From: Campylobacter sp. CCS1377
Lineage (GTDB): Bacteria; Campylobacterota; Campylobacteria; Campylobacterales; Campylobacteraceae
Length of the DNA: 64,000 bases
Assembly (NCBI RefSeq): GCF_040008265.1
Contig: NZ_CP155620.1
Location: 1,674,001-1,738,000, forward strand
Reading direction: 5' to 3'
This document shows positions 16,884-26,726 of the stretch, one piece after another. The position numbers and the translations under genes are program-made. The notes beneath the pieces were generated by a model that did not search any database, had not been told where the DNA came from, and worked only from the letters and a program-made list of their open reading frames with translations. Each line of letters begins with the position of its first letter. Within the stretch, counting starts at the first letter, position 1.

Positions 16884-17433
16884 TTTTATATCCTTTAAGG
16901 CGTTCTTGAAGTTTTATAAATCTTGCGTGGTTTGAAAAATGTGGCAAAACACTTTCTATATAATTTAAAGTCATTTCGATATAGCCATTATCAAGTAATT
17001 TCTCTAAAAATTCTATGAAATCTTCTCTATCGCTTATGATGAGTTTTCCTGAAAAAATCACATTTTCAAAACTTCTTTTAAAGCCAACATTTTTCTCGCT
17101 TTCCAAAAAATCCCTATAATTTAAAGCTTTGTTTTCATCTTCGTTATAATCTACGGCTTTTTGGTGCTTTGACTCACGAATTTTTAGTAATTCTTCCATT
17201 TCTTCATCAATAAATTTTAATTTATAATTATCTTTATAAAATTCAAAAAGCAACAAAGCTTCTTGAGGAGAATGAAGTCCTATATCGCAAAGAGAGACAA
17301 AGATAAACAAACGCTTATTTTTTCTCTTTTCATAAGCCAAAGAAAAATACAATTTTGCTGTTTTAAAATCCATTTTTAAAAAATGCTCTATGGCTATTTT
17401 TTTATAATTTTGCAAATTCGTCCGCTCCGCCAT
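16867..17433 (-). CDS. Conserved helical protein (Cj1640-like), function unknown
   Basis: A 188-residue soluble, helix-rich protein with the pattern of tetratricopeptide-like repeats: [20 protein letters not shown] and [19 protein letters not shown] know of no assigned function. The start is uncertain. ATG 17433 overlaps the NifU-like gene by 32 bases, while a TTG at 17415 would give a protein starting [12 protein letters not shown]. The gene lies between the NifU-like gene and murE, overlapping both, and corresponds to Cj1640 by position. Confidence 0.75.
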   Translation of the reverse strand: MAERTNLQNYKKIAIEHFLKMDFKTAKLYFSLAYEKRKNKRLFIFVSLCDIGLHSPQEALLLFEFYKDNYKLKFIDEEMEELLKIRESKHQKAVDYNEDENKALNYRDFLESEKNVGFKRSFENVIFSGKLIISDREDFIEFLEKLLDNGYIEMTLNYIESVLPHFSNHARFIKLQERLKGYKSDNKL

Positions 17434-17674
17434 TTAAATTCACTATGGTAATTTCAGGATGTATGTCGATTTTAAGCTGTCTTTCTAAGTGGTATTTTAG
17501 CGTTGTTCCACTTGCCGCACAGCCCTTGCAAGCACCGATTAAATGCACATAAACCACGCCGTTTTTAATGCCTAAAAATTCAAGCCCACCGCCATCGCGT
17601 TCTAAAATATACATACTTTTATCCAAACTTGCTTTAACAGGCTTTACAAGCTCTTCATCACTAAAAGGCATCAT
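17402..17674 (-). CDS. NifU C-terminal-domain protein (Nfu-type Fe-S carrier)
   Basis: A 90-residue single-domain protein with GACKGCAASGTTLKYHLE; the CxxC pair is the [4Fe-4S] carrier site of Nfu proteins. It delivers clusters to apo-proteins and complements the separate NifS/NifU pair of Campylobacter. It corresponds to Cj1639. It is the first gene of the operon that runs down to the flagellin-like gene. The divergently transcribed efflux gene begins 143 bases away, and this AT-rich spacer must carry promoters for both, although I could not assign clear boxes. Confidence 0.92.
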   Translation of the reverse strand: MMPFSDEELVKPVKASLDKSMYILERDGGGLEFLGIKNGVVYVHLIGACKGCAASGTTLKYHLERQLKIDIHPEITIVNLNGGADEFAKL

Positions 17675-17817
17675 TTGTTTTCCTTATAATTATTTTCTTA
17701 ACTTTAGCGAGATTGTCTTTAAAAAAAGGTAAATTAAGTAATTTTTCTTTGTTTTATACAAGATTATTCTAAGATTGACTTGTTAAAATCATTTTTTTAA
17801 ATAATTAGGATTACAAA

Positions 17818-19014
17818 ATGCAAAAACACACCAAAATTCACGGCTTTGCTAAATTTAAACTCATTATTATCCTTGCTTTGATGTCAAGCATTGCTCCGCT
17901 TTCAACGGATATGTATTTACCTGCACTTACACATGTAGAACAAAGCTTTCAAACCACAACAGCACTTACCCAGCTTTCGCTGACTAGCTTTTTTGTCGCC
18001 TTTGCTTTAGGACAATTAATTTATGGACCAATAAGCGATATTTTTGGACGAAAAATTCCCGCACTCATTGGAATAGCACTTTTTTTAACCTCATCTTTTG
18101 CTTGTATGATTGCAAGCTCGATCGAAGCTTTCATTGTCTTAAGATTTTTTGAGGCTTTGGGCGGATGTGCAGGGATAGTTATAGCAAGGGCTATTGTTAA
18201 TGATTTATTTGAGATCAAAGAAGCAGCGGGGATCTTTGCTTTAATGATGGTTTTTAGCTCTCTTGCCCCTATGCTTTCGCCGACTTTTGGGGGATTTTTG
18301 CTTGAATACTTTTCGTGGCATAGCATTTTTACGACTTTATTCATTTTGGGGACTATTTTATTTTTTATGATAGCATTTGGGCTTAAAGAGTCCGCGCCTC
18401 ACCTTGGAAAAATCAAATTTTCAAACAAGCAAACTTTGCAAAATTATATCTTTGTTTTAAAGGATAAAAAATTCATCGTATATATCTTTTCTGCAGGCTT
18501 TGCTATGGCTATGCTTTTTGCTTATATAACCGGCTCTTCTTTTGTTTTTACTAGGGTTTATGATTTAAGTGAGCAGCAATACTCAGCACTTTTTGGTATC
18601 AATGCGCTTGGTTTTGTGATTTTTGCCAATATCAATGCTCGTTTGGTGCGCAAATTTGATCCTGAAAAGATTTTAAAAAATGCCCTACTAATTATGCTTG
18701 TATGTGCTTGTGTTTTAACACTTGGCGCTTTTATAAAGGGTAATTTTTGGCTTTTTGAAATTTCTCTTTTTTCTTGTATCGCTTTACTTGGTTTTATCAT
18801 TCCAAATACCACAACTTTGGCTATGGCGCGTTTTAAGGATCACTCGGGCACAGCCTCTGCGGTGCTTGGCTTTGTGCAATTTGCCCTAGCAGGACTTATC
18901 TCATCTTTAGTGGGTGCTTTAGACGCAAATACTCCGCTAATCCTTGCTTTTGTAATGTGTGCTTGTGTTTTAATCGCAAATGGGGTGTATTTTCTAGCTA
19001 AGCATAAGGCTTAG
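17818..19014 (+). CDS. Bcr/CflA-family drug efflux MFS transporter
   Basis: A 398-residue major facilitator with twelve predicted helices. The first helix ends in MSSIAPLSTDMYLPALTHVE, a hallmark of the Bcr/CflA (DHA1) drug:proton antiporters, and the motif A region reads GQLIYGPISDIFGRKIPALI. The second half contains NTTTLAMARFKDHSGTASAV, also typical. The substrate cannot be told from sequence; family members export bicyclomycin, chloramphenicol and cysteine. Its stop codon overlaps the convergent stop of the next gene (19011) by four bases, with no visible terminator between them. Confidence 0.9.
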   Translation: MQKHTKIHGFAKFKLIIILALMSSIAPLSTDMYLPALTHVEQSFQTTTALTQLSLTSFFVAFALGQLIYGPISDIFGRKIPALIGIALFLTSSFACMIASSIEAFIVLRFFEALGGCAGIVIARAIVNDLFEIKEAAGIFALMMVFSSLAPMLSPTFGGFLLEYFSWHSIFTTLFILGTILFFMIAFGLKESAPHLGKIKFSNKQTLQNYIFVLKDKKFIVYIFSAGFAMAMLFAYITGSSFVFTRVYDLSEQQYSALFGINALGFVIFANINARLVRKFDPEKILKNALLIMLVCACVLTLGAFIKGNFWLFEISLFSCIALLGFIIPNTTTLAMARFKDHSGTASAVLGFVQFALAGLISSLVGALDANTPLILAFVMCACVLIANGVYFLAKHKA

Positions 19015-20999
19015 CTTGGCACTATGGAATTTTTTCGTGCGGTTTTTTGGAGTGAGAAAAGGACTAAAGCTAAAAGTATGGTATATAGTATGTTTAACAC
19101 CATCAAACTTGGATAATTAAAACCTTTATCAGCTTTATCTGCGATTTTTCCAATCAAAGGGTGAATTATACTAGGTTGTTTTATCAATACTATAAAAAAT
19201 CCTATATACGATAATACAAGCACCACATATCTACCAAAGAACAAAGATTTAGTATAAACTAGACAAATATACAAACTAACAAACAAAGTATTTATAAATA
19301 ACGAATATCCAAAATCTTTGCCTAAATTTAAGAAAAATCCAAATAATGAAAATAACACATAAAAAACACAAGGAATGAAGAATATAATAATTAAACTTTC
19401 TGTCAAAAACCATAAATCTAACCCTATTATTTTTAATGTTAAAAAAAGTTTTATAAAAATTTCTTTTTTAAAGATTTTTAGTAACCATTTTTTTATATGA
19501 GACAAAGATTGAAAAATTTTTAAAATATTCAAAAAAGATTTGATAGAAATTTTATTTATCTTATATAATACCAAAATAAAACCCAAGATTATACAGATAA
19601 CAACCCCAATATTAAAACAAAGTTTAAGATTATCAAAAAATTTAAATAAAGTTAAAATCTCTCTTGTATCTTTTAGTTTATCATCATGAAGCCAAACAAA
19701 ACCCCAAAAAAACAAAGCATATAAAACAATTAACAATACAAGATTATTAAAAACTTTTAAAAAGTCTGTATGATGATCACATAATTTTCTATAAAATCCC
19801 AAAAGTAAAAAATCCACAAAACCTCGAATTCTTGAAACATTTTTTTCTAAATCCATTATATTTTCTACATTCTTACCTTTTTTATCCCAATTTTGTTTAA
19901 GTTCTAGCTCTTTACAATAAAGCTCGTATTTATGAAAATTTGAAGCATCTAAAAGATTATTATCTTTTATCAAAACACTTTTGAAATTCCTAAAAGAATC
20001 TCTAAAATTATTTGCAATTTTATCTAAAGGTTTTTTTTCTTTAGCTTCATTAAAATCTTTGCATTCTTGTTTGATTCTCTCTTGTAAATCATCAAAAGTA
20101 AAATTTAAATTTGTATTTACAGCATTTAAATTTCCCTTGAAAATTGCTTGAGAGAAATTTGGAGTTTTTTCAAATGTCACTCCATAAAAACAAGCAGTTT
20201 TCTCAAATTCACATTCGTGAAAATCAGCATAATCTTTAAAATGGGAATTATTAAAATAAACATTGTCTTGAAAATGAGCATTTGAAAAATTAAATTTTGT
20301 TTTATTGTCTTTATCCTCATATCTAAATTTAGAATCTACAAAATAACACCTATTTTCAAATTTATTTTTCCATAGTCCCATATTTTCTATGTCACAATTT
20401 TTTATAAAAAGATATCCTTTAAAAATATTTTCTTGCAAATCTAATGATTTAATTTTTTTGTTTTCAACAGAGCAATTTATAAAAACCAAATGATCTAAAA
20501 ATTGGTTTTGATATATTTTTAGATCTTTAGAAAACGCACACTGATTAAAAGTTAATATTTTTTCAAAAATAATATTTTTCAAATTTAATGACTTTTCAAA
20601 AATGCAATTGTAAAAATATAGACGATTTTTACTTATCTCTACATTATTTTTTTTCACGCCTTTTGACTCATCAATCTGCAAATCAATATTGCAATTATTA
20701 AAAATAACATTACATGGAATACTTTTTATCTTATCATATGGTAAGCATATATCTATTATCCCATCGTCTTTACCACAAACTGAATACCATTTTTCATTAT
20801 CAGGAAATAGCTCATCTTTTTCTTTTATTATTTCTTTTGTTTTTTCATCACTTAGATCAAATATATTTTGTTCATTTATAGATAAAACTTCGGACAAAGT
20901 CTTTTTAACTTCATCTTCACTTTTACTCTTATCATTTTGATGTGTTTCCTTGCGACATTTCTCTAAGGTATTAATTCTTTCAAGTGTTTCTTCTATCAT
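19011..20999 (-). CDS. Pentapeptide-repeat-like membrane protein, RM-associated paralog 1
   Basis: A 662-residue protein. Residues about 1-60 are charged. About 90-310 carry phenylalanine-spaced, pentapeptide-like repeats (FSNAHFQDNVYFNNSHFKDY, FHECEFEKTACFYGV) that should fold as a right-handed beta-helix. A helical region follows, then the motif FYRKLCDHHTDFL near 400, and then six to eight membrane segments to the C-terminus. It ends ARKNSIVPS. The DHHTD motif and the terminal NSIVPS are shared with the neighbouring 21016-22869 product, so the two are paralogs. It lies 16 bases after that gene and is thus in one unit with the type IIG enzyme. The function is unknown. Confidence 0.75.
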   Translation of the reverse strand: MIEETLERINTLEKCRKETHQNDKSKSEDEVKKTLSEVLSINEQNIFDLSDEKTKEIIKEKDELFPDNEKWYSVCGKDDGIIDICLPYDKIKSIPCNVIFNNCNIDLQIDESKGVKKNNVEISKNRLYFYNCIFEKSLNLKNIIFEKILTFNQCAFSKDLKIYQNQFLDHLVFINCSVENKKIKSLDLQENIFKGYLFIKNCDIENMGLWKNKFENRCYFVDSKFRYEDKDNKTKFNFSNAHFQDNVYFNNSHFKDYADFHECEFEKTACFYGVTFEKTPNFSQAIFKGNLNAVNTNLNFTFDDLQERIKQECKDFNEAKEKKPLDKIANNFRDSFRNFKSVLIKDNNLLDASNFHKYELYCKELELKQNWDKKGKNVENIMDLEKNVSRIRGFVDFLLLGFYRKLCDHHTDFLKVFNNLVLLIVLYALFFWGFVWLHDDKLKDTREILTLFKFFDNLKLCFNIGVVICIILGFILVLYKINKISIKSFLNILKIFQSLSHIKKWLLKIFKKEIFIKLFLTLKIIGLDLWFLTESLIIIFFIPCVFYVLFSLFGFFLNLGKDFGYSLFINTLFVSLYICLVYTKSLFFGRYVVLVLSYIGFFIVLIKQPSIIHPLIGKIADKADKGFNYPSLMVLNILYTILLALVLFSLQKTARKNSIVPS

Positions 21000-21015
21000 T
21001 TCATCTTCCTATATT

Positions 21016-22869
21016 TCAGCTTGGCACTATGGAATTTTTTCTAATTGTCTTTATAAAAGAAAATACAACAAAACCAAAAACGATTGTATAAATTCCACCA
21101 AGCACACTAAGTGGATCTAGCATAACTCTTTTATCTGTAAAAATCCCCATAGCAGGGATAAGAATTTTTGGTGAAGTTATCATGATAAAGAAAGTTATCA
21201 CATAAGATATAGTTATAAAAAATTTTCTTATATATTTTTCACACAAAGCAAAACCAACTAAAATCAAATAAACAAAAAGTATTAAAAAATTTACAAATAT
21301 TATAAACAAATGATTATTTTCTATGAAAGGTTTTATATGAAAATTATAAAAGTCTAATGAAAAATACAAATGCTCCAAAATAGGCTTATAACCAAGATAA
21401 CAATTAAAACCTATAATTATCGCTAAATTTAGCACACCGAAAATTCCTATCACCAAAATAAGTGAATTTAAACTCTGCAAAATATCAGTATGATGATCAC
21501 AAAGCTTGCGATAAAAGAAAAGTTGCCATTGTTCGATTTTTTCTTTTAAGCTTTTATTTTCTTGATATTTTAGCTCCAACTCCCTAGCATAAAGCTCTTG
21601 CGTTCTTAGCTCTGAAGCGTCGATTAGATTGTGATGAGCTATGCGGTTACTCTTTAGCTTTCTAAACAAATCTCTTAAATTTAGCAAGGCTTGAAATTTA
21701 TCATTTTCATTTTGTATACTATTTATCTTATTCTCTATATCTTTATCGCTATATTTGATATATTGATGTTCTATATTAAATTGATTAGAAAAAGTACAGT
21801 TTATAAATTGTGGTTTGGTATTGAGCTTTGTATTGCTAAAAGTTACAACACCATTAAATAAAACATTATCAAATCTCAATCTTTCAATTTTCATTCCTTC
21901 AAAACTTAATGCATCTTTAAATACCGAGTATTGGAATAGACAAAAAATGACATTTGTAAGAGTTTTACAAGCAAACTTTGTTTTGTTAAATTCTAAATTA
22001 TGAAATATAAAATTATTTGGATTTATATTTAAAAAGAGTGCTTCATCTTTAAATATCGAAAACAAAAAGCTAATTCTTGTTTTAAGTACAAGACTATCAA
22101 AAGTTACCTTTCCTTTAAAGATAGTTTCCCTAAATTCATTTTCTATTGTTTCATTGCTATCTTGTTTTGCTAGAAGTTGAGTTCCTATAAACCTTGCTTC
22201 ATTTTCAAACTGTGAAATTCCAAAACTAACCCTTGCTTTAAATATGGCGTCGTCAAAGATTGCTTTTCCTGTAAAAATGACCCCTAAAAAATGATTTTCA
22301 ATTATTTTATCATTGCTTTGATTTGCTTGAAATTTGGTTTTTGTAAAATTTACTTCGTCTTTAAATTGTGAGAGTGCAAAATTAACCCTTGCTTGAAATG
22401 TAGCACTAGAAAAAGATACTCTTCTTTCAAAGATGATTTCTCCAAAATTATTTTCTATTGTTTCATTATTACTTTGCTCTGCTTGAAACTGAGTTTCTAT
22501 AAATCTCACTTCACTTTTAAACACAGATGCCAAAAAATCTATCTTAGAATTAAATTCTACTTTAGAAAAATCCACTACAGCATCAAACACGCATTGACGA
22601 AATATAACTTCATTTTTAAAATATGACTCTCTAGCGATAATTTGATTTTTAAAATTGCAATTTTCAAAATCTATTTTTATAGTATTCTTTTCTAAGAAAT
22701 AAAGATATTTTATTTCACTTCTAAGTATACAAATTTCTTTTATGCCTGCTTCTTGCAATGTTTGAAAATTTATCTCTTTTATTTCAGCACCAAGTATGGT
22801 TATTTTATCATCTTTTATATCTTGCCTACCATTTTTTGCTAAAATCCCAAATTGTTCTAATTCTTCCAT
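21016..22869 (-). CDS. Pentapeptide-repeat-like membrane protein, RM-associated paralog 2
   Basis: A 617-residue paralog of the next gene. Residues about 40-370 are built of repeats with regular Phe spacing (VDFSKVEFNSKIDFLASVFK, VNFALSQFKDEVNFTKTKF). Several units carry a recurrent insert ending QSNNETIEN or similar, suggesting internal duplication. FYRKLCDHHTDIL lies near 450 and is followed by four or five membrane helices, and the protein ends IRKNSIVPS. I place the start at ATG 22869, whose A is shared with the TGA stop of the restriction-modification gene (TGATG); a GTG one codon earlier is also possible. This coupling suggests a functional link with the RM enzyme. No enzymatic motif is visible. 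Confidence 0.78.
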   Translation of the reverse strand: MEELEQFGILAKNGRQDIKDDKITILGAEIKEINFQTLQEAGIKEICILRSEIKYLYFLEKNTIKIDFENCNFKNQIIARESYFKNEVIFRQCVFDAVVDFSKVEFNSKIDFLASVFKSEVRFIETQFQAEQSNNETIENNFGEIIFERRVSFSSATFQARVNFALSQFKDEVNFTKTKFQANQSNDKIIENHFLGVIFTGKAIFDDAIFKARVSFGISQFENEARFIGTQLLAKQDSNETIENEFRETIFKGKVTFDSLVLKTRISFLFSIFKDEALFLNINPNNFIFHNLEFNKTKFACKTLTNVIFCLFQYSVFKDALSFEGMKIERLRFDNVLFNGVVTFSNTKLNTKPQFINCTFSNQFNIEHQYIKYSDKDIENKINSIQNENDKFQALLNLRDLFRKLKSNRIAHHNLIDASELRTQELYARELELKYQENKSLKEKIEQWQLFFYRKLCDHHTDILQSLNSLILVIGIFGVLNLAIIIGFNCYLGYKPILEHLYFSLDFYNFHIKPFIENNHLFIIFVNFLILFVYLILVGFALCEKYIRKFFITISYVITFFIMITSPKILIPAMGIFTDKRVMLDPLSVLGGIYTIVFGFVVFSFIKTIRKNSIVPS

Positions 22870-25800
22870 CACTTGCCTTCGATTATTTTTATTTCTTCTT
22901 CGGTTAGGTTGTAGAGTTTATAAACGATAGAGTTTATTTTGTCTTCTTGGATTTTGGTGTTTGCGTTTTTGTCCTGTTCTTTAACTTTTAAAATTTCATC
23001 GACTAAATTTACAAGCTCATCGGCTATTTTTTGATTTTTAGAATTTGTATCCGCTATAGGAATATTTAACAAAGGCTCTTTGTCGATTTGATAATTATTA
23101 CCTTGCATTTTTCCTTTATGTTTTAACCAAAATGCGACAAGCTTTGAATTTAAAAGCCCTGTTAAATATTTCACATTTATTCTTTGTGTTTTGATAATAT
23201 AAAAAGTTGCTGAAACATAACAATCAAAATCAACATAACTAAATTTAGGCTCACCTACGCATTTTCTAAGTGCCACAATTCTAGGGCTTCCTTTAAAAAA
23301 TTTCTCATCTCTTGCTCGGTGCAAACCATAAGGTTTATTATCTGAAGTTATAACTTTTTTAAATTTATCTAAATGCTTTTTTAAATTTGGATAATTATCC
23401 ATAGAATTTAGATTTTTAAATGATGAATTTGTATAAATAACCCAAAAATCATTATCTTTTTTAGCGTAATATTTTTCTATGCTATTGCTTTCAAAAATAG
23501 GTTTTAATAAATTTTTTTCATTTTTTAAAAGATTTAGTTTTTCAACTTCTTCATTTGTTAGCTTTTGAATACCTTGTCCTATATAAAAATTTTTTCCCAA
23601 AATCTCTAAAGACTTCTTATTTACATTCTCTTGTGGATAAACTATCCCTTGTGCGACTTCTTTTTCTTCAAGATAAAATTTCCCATATTTTTGAATTTTA
23701 TTGAAAAGTTCTTCATAATCACTTTTTGTGAAATTTAAAGTTTTATCTATGAATTTTTTTGGAGCTAAATTTATGCTTAAAATTTCATTGTTTTGGTTTT
23801 TTTCATTTTTTAAAATACTTAGAGCATCTTCATAAATTGGAGTTTGGGTTGTGATTTTAGCAAAATGAAATTCATAATTTTTAGGCGGTTTTGTTTTTTG
23901 AAATTGCATTATCATCGTTTGTATACTTGCAGAATCAAACACCATAAAAGAGCTAAAATCAACAAGGCTTAAAATTTGGGATTCTTCTAAAACTATATTG
24001 CGTAGTTTTTTAGCTCCTGAATTTGTAATCCAATTATTTGTAGCGATAAACGATAAATATCCATTGTTTTTTAATATATCAAATCCACGCCCTACAAAAT
24101 GATACCAAATGTCCATTTTTCCTTGATAAGTTCTTAGCTTTTTTGTATTAGTAAAAAGTTCTTTATTGTCCGCTTCTTTTATATAAGGCGGATTGCCAAT
24201 GATGAGATCAAAGCCTTTGAAATTTCCATCATCGTCTAAAATTTCAGGAAATTCAAAACGCCATTCAAAAGGATGATTGCTTTCTAGGTTAAAAATAGCA
24301 TTGTAGTCATCTTTGAGTTTTTTAAATTCTTTTGTGGCTTCTTTTTCATCAAAATCAAAAAGAGTCAAATTCGCACTGACAAAAATTCTCAAATTCTCAT
24401 CATTTACAGCTAAGAAATTGCCGTATTTTTTGGAGTATTTTTCGCATTTTTCATTAAAACTTTTCATCTCTTTTTTAAATTTATCCGCAAAGCAGAAATT
24501 TTTAAAAGAAATTTTGAGATTTTTTATCTCTTGGTTGATTTGGCTTTTATCTGTATAAAAGCCCTCTTTGTAGTCTTTGACTATGTTTTTGTATTTATTC
24601 ATGCGTTCTTTGATATTAGGATAATGGCTTAGGCTTTTGTCAATTTCAAAGTAAGATATCAAAGAATTCCCGCATTTTATGTTTATATCGATGTTTGGCA
24701 GAGTTTTAAGATCATGATAATTCTCATCATCAAAACTTTGATAAAAACTGTGTTTTAAAAGCTCTATCCAAAGCCTTAGCTTTGTGATCTCGCATGAGTT
24801 TGGGTTGATATCTACTCCAAAAAGGTTGTTTTCTATGATGTCTTTTTTCGTGTAAAAAAGTTCTTTTTGGATCAAGTGGGCTTTGTCCTTGTCTGAATGC
24901 GGGCGTTTGTATTCTATAAATTCACCTTTGCGGTTAGTGATGAGAATTTCATCGTTTTGCACTTCCAGGTAAAACTCCTCATCAAAAAGATTTAGCTCAT
25001 CGTAGATACTAAGCATAACATTTAAAGCCGACACTAAAAAATGTCCGCTACCCACTGCAGGATCGCAAATTTTTATAGAATTTAAAAGCTCTTTTTGCAC
25101 TTTTTTATCTTCTTTTCTCAAAGCTTGTCTTAACTCGCTTATATCTTTGGCATCAAGATCAAATCGGGTATTAAATTTATCAAGCACAACCTTTGTGATA
25201 CTTTCTTTACACATATAAGAAGTGATAAAGCTTGGAGTGTAAAAGCTTCCTTCTTTGTAGCCGTTAAGTTTTTCAAATACATTTCCTAAAACACTTGAAC
25301 TTATGAGTTCTTTTTGACTCAAAATCTCGCTTTGCTCATCATCACTGCCAAAATCAAAGCTATCCAAAAATTCAAACAAATATTCCAAAAGTCCCACTTG
25401 TCCTTTTTTAGTCTTGCATTTGTCATCTTTTAGCACAGTGTTTTTGTAGTAGTTAAGTTTTAAATCGTTGTTTAGGCTCGAAATTTCAAGCGTATTTTCT
25501 ATGCTTTGTTTTTCAAACAAAGAAGAATTTAAGTAAGGCAGATAAGCAAATTCACTTTTCTTTCTCGTGCTTCTTTCTTTGGCTAAAACTTCAAAGAAAA
25601 GTTCGCTAAGCTTATCAAAATCAGGTATTTTTTTAAAATTTAAAAATTTTAAATTTTTATCATCATTAAAACGCACCAAATTTGACTCTATAAGCTTTAA
25701 AAATAAGATACGATTAAGCCATAAAATCAAAAGTTTTAAAATGGTTTCAAAATTTTCTTCTTTAAGTTTGGAATTTATAGCAGTATAAAAAGTGCCTTGT

Positions 25801-26666
25801 TCTGCTTTGCTTTCTTCGCTTTTTGTGATGATGAGCTTTGAGTTTTGTTTGCTTTCGCAAAGTCCTAAGATATATAAAAGCTCTTTGTAAAAGGTATTGT
25901 TTAAGGAATTTGCATCGTTGGGATTAAATTCGCTTAGTAAAAAGTCTTTGTGAAAAATTTTAAATAAAGGCTTAAGTTTGCTAAAACTTGATTTATCTTG
26001 CTCTAAAATAGGCTTGAAATCGACAAAAACACCCTTTAAGCTAGGCTCATCAAAAAGATCTTTTCTCGTGATAGAATCAAGATATTTTTGACTCTTCAAA
26101 AGCTTTTCGCATTCTTTATAAAACTCGTCAGTATTGCCCTTAAAAAGAGAATTTTTGCTTTCAAAATTTTCAAAAGTTTCTTTGAAGTATTTGTTGTTGT
26201 TAAAAAGATTTTCAAACAACTCCGCCTTAAAGATATAAAAACGATAAAAATCTGTGATAATGATGTATTTAAGCGATGAATTTAAGGCTTTTCTTTCGCG
26301 AAGATAATACAAAATACACTCGTGCAAAGCCTTGCAATTTGGCTTGTTTGGACTGAAAAAATCCTTAGAATTTGGTAATTTTGCTTCAATGATAACTTGA
26401 ATTTGCTTATCTTTTTTCAAGGCTAGATCTATACCGCTATTGCCTTTATGTATGCTTTTTACCTCACACTCAAAACTCAAACTTTCAAAAAATTTGCCAA
26501 GGGCGTTTGCTACTAGGGAGTCTTCGTTGTTTTTGAGATTGTCTTTTAAATTTGTTTTATAATCTTTTAAAATTTTAATGAATTTATTTAACTCTACTTC
26601 TAAAATCGGCTTTTTGCGGTAGTAAGGGTTGAGAAATTCTTTTTCATCTATAGATTTAAAATTCAT
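22869..26666 (-). CDS. Type IIG restriction-modification enzyme (Eco57I-like)
   Basis: A 1265-residue single-chain restriction enzyme and adenine-N6 methyltransferase. The N-terminal nuclease shows GIDLAL (Asp80) and VIIEAKLP (Glu94, Lys96), a PD-(D/E)XK site. The methyltransferase has the AdoMet loop CDPAVGSGHFLVSALN near 536 and the catalytic motif IGNPPYIKEA near 824. The C-terminal third, with GLLNSKLVAFWLKHKGKMQG near 1190, fits a TaqI-like specificity domain. The length matches other Campylobacter type IIG enzymes, which I recall as including Cj0690c. I see no frameshift and no homopolymer tract, so it appears intact. It may be cotranscribed with the PD-(D/E)XK gene upstream. Confidence 0.92.
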   Translation of the reverse strand: MNFKSIDEKEFLNPYYRKKPILEVELNKFIKILKDYKTNLKDNLKNNEDSLVANALGKFFESLSFECEVKSIHKGNSGIDLALKKDKQIQVIIEAKLPNSKDFFSPNKPNCKALHECILYYLRERKALNSSLKYIIITDFYRFYIFKAELFENLFNNNKYFKETFENFESKNSLFKGNTDEFYKECEKLLKSQKYLDSITRKDLFDEPSLKGVFVDFKPILEQDKSSFSKLKPLFKIFHKDFLLSEFNPNDANSLNNTFYKELLYILGLCESKQNSKLIITKSEESKAEQGTFYTAINSKLKEENFETILKLLILWLNRILFLKLIESNLVRFNDDKNLKFLNFKKIPDFDKLSELFFEVLAKERSTRKKSEFAYLPYLNSSLFEKQSIENTLEISSLNNDLKLNYYKNTVLKDDKCKTKKGQVGLLEYLFEFLDSFDFGSDDEQSEILSQKELISSSVLGNVFEKLNGYKEGSFYTPSFITSYMCKESITKVVLDKFNTRFDLDAKDISELRQALRKEDKKVQKELLNSIKICDPAVGSGHFLVSALNVMLSIYDELNLFDEEFYLEVQNDEILITNRKGEFIEYKRPHSDKDKAHLIQKELFYTKKDIIENNLFGVDINPNSCEITKLRLWIELLKHSFYQSFDDENYHDLKTLPNIDINIKCGNSLISYFEIDKSLSHYPNIKERMNKYKNIVKDYKEGFYTDKSQINQEIKNLKISFKNFCFADKFKKEMKSFNEKCEKYSKKYGNFLAVNDENLRIFVSANLTLFDFDEKEATKEFKKLKDDYNAIFNLESNHPFEWRFEFPEILDDDGNFKGFDLIIGNPPYIKEADNKELFTNTKKLRTYQGKMDIWYHFVGRGFDILKNNGYLSFIATNNWITNSGAKKLRNIVLEESQILSLVDFSSFMVFDSASIQTMIMQFQKTKPPKNYEFHFAKITTQTPIYEDALSILKNEKNQNNEILSINLAPKKFIDKTLNFTKSDYEELFNKIQKYGKFYLEEKEVAQGIVYPQENVNKKSLEILGKNFYIGQGIQKLTNEEVEKLNLLKNEKNLLKPIFESNSIEKYYAKKDNDFWVIYTNSSFKNLNSMDNYPNLKKHLDKFKKVITSDNKPYGLHRARDEKFFKGSPRIVALRKCVGEPKFSYVDFDCYVSATFYIIKTQRINVKYLTGLLNSKLVAFWLKHKGKMQGNNYQIDKEPLLNIPIADTNSKNQKIADELVNLVDEILKVKEQDKNANTKIQEDKINSIVYKLYNLTEEEIKIIEGK

Positions 26667-26726
26667 TAATTCGCCTTTATTGAAAAAAAATAATTTTTAT
26701 TTTACTAAAATTTACTTTTATAAAAG

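Noticed and set aside
19011-22869. Pentapeptide proteins as Qnr-type quinolone resistance factors
   Set aside because: Qnr proteins are about 220 soluble residues; these have large membrane domains and irregular repeats.
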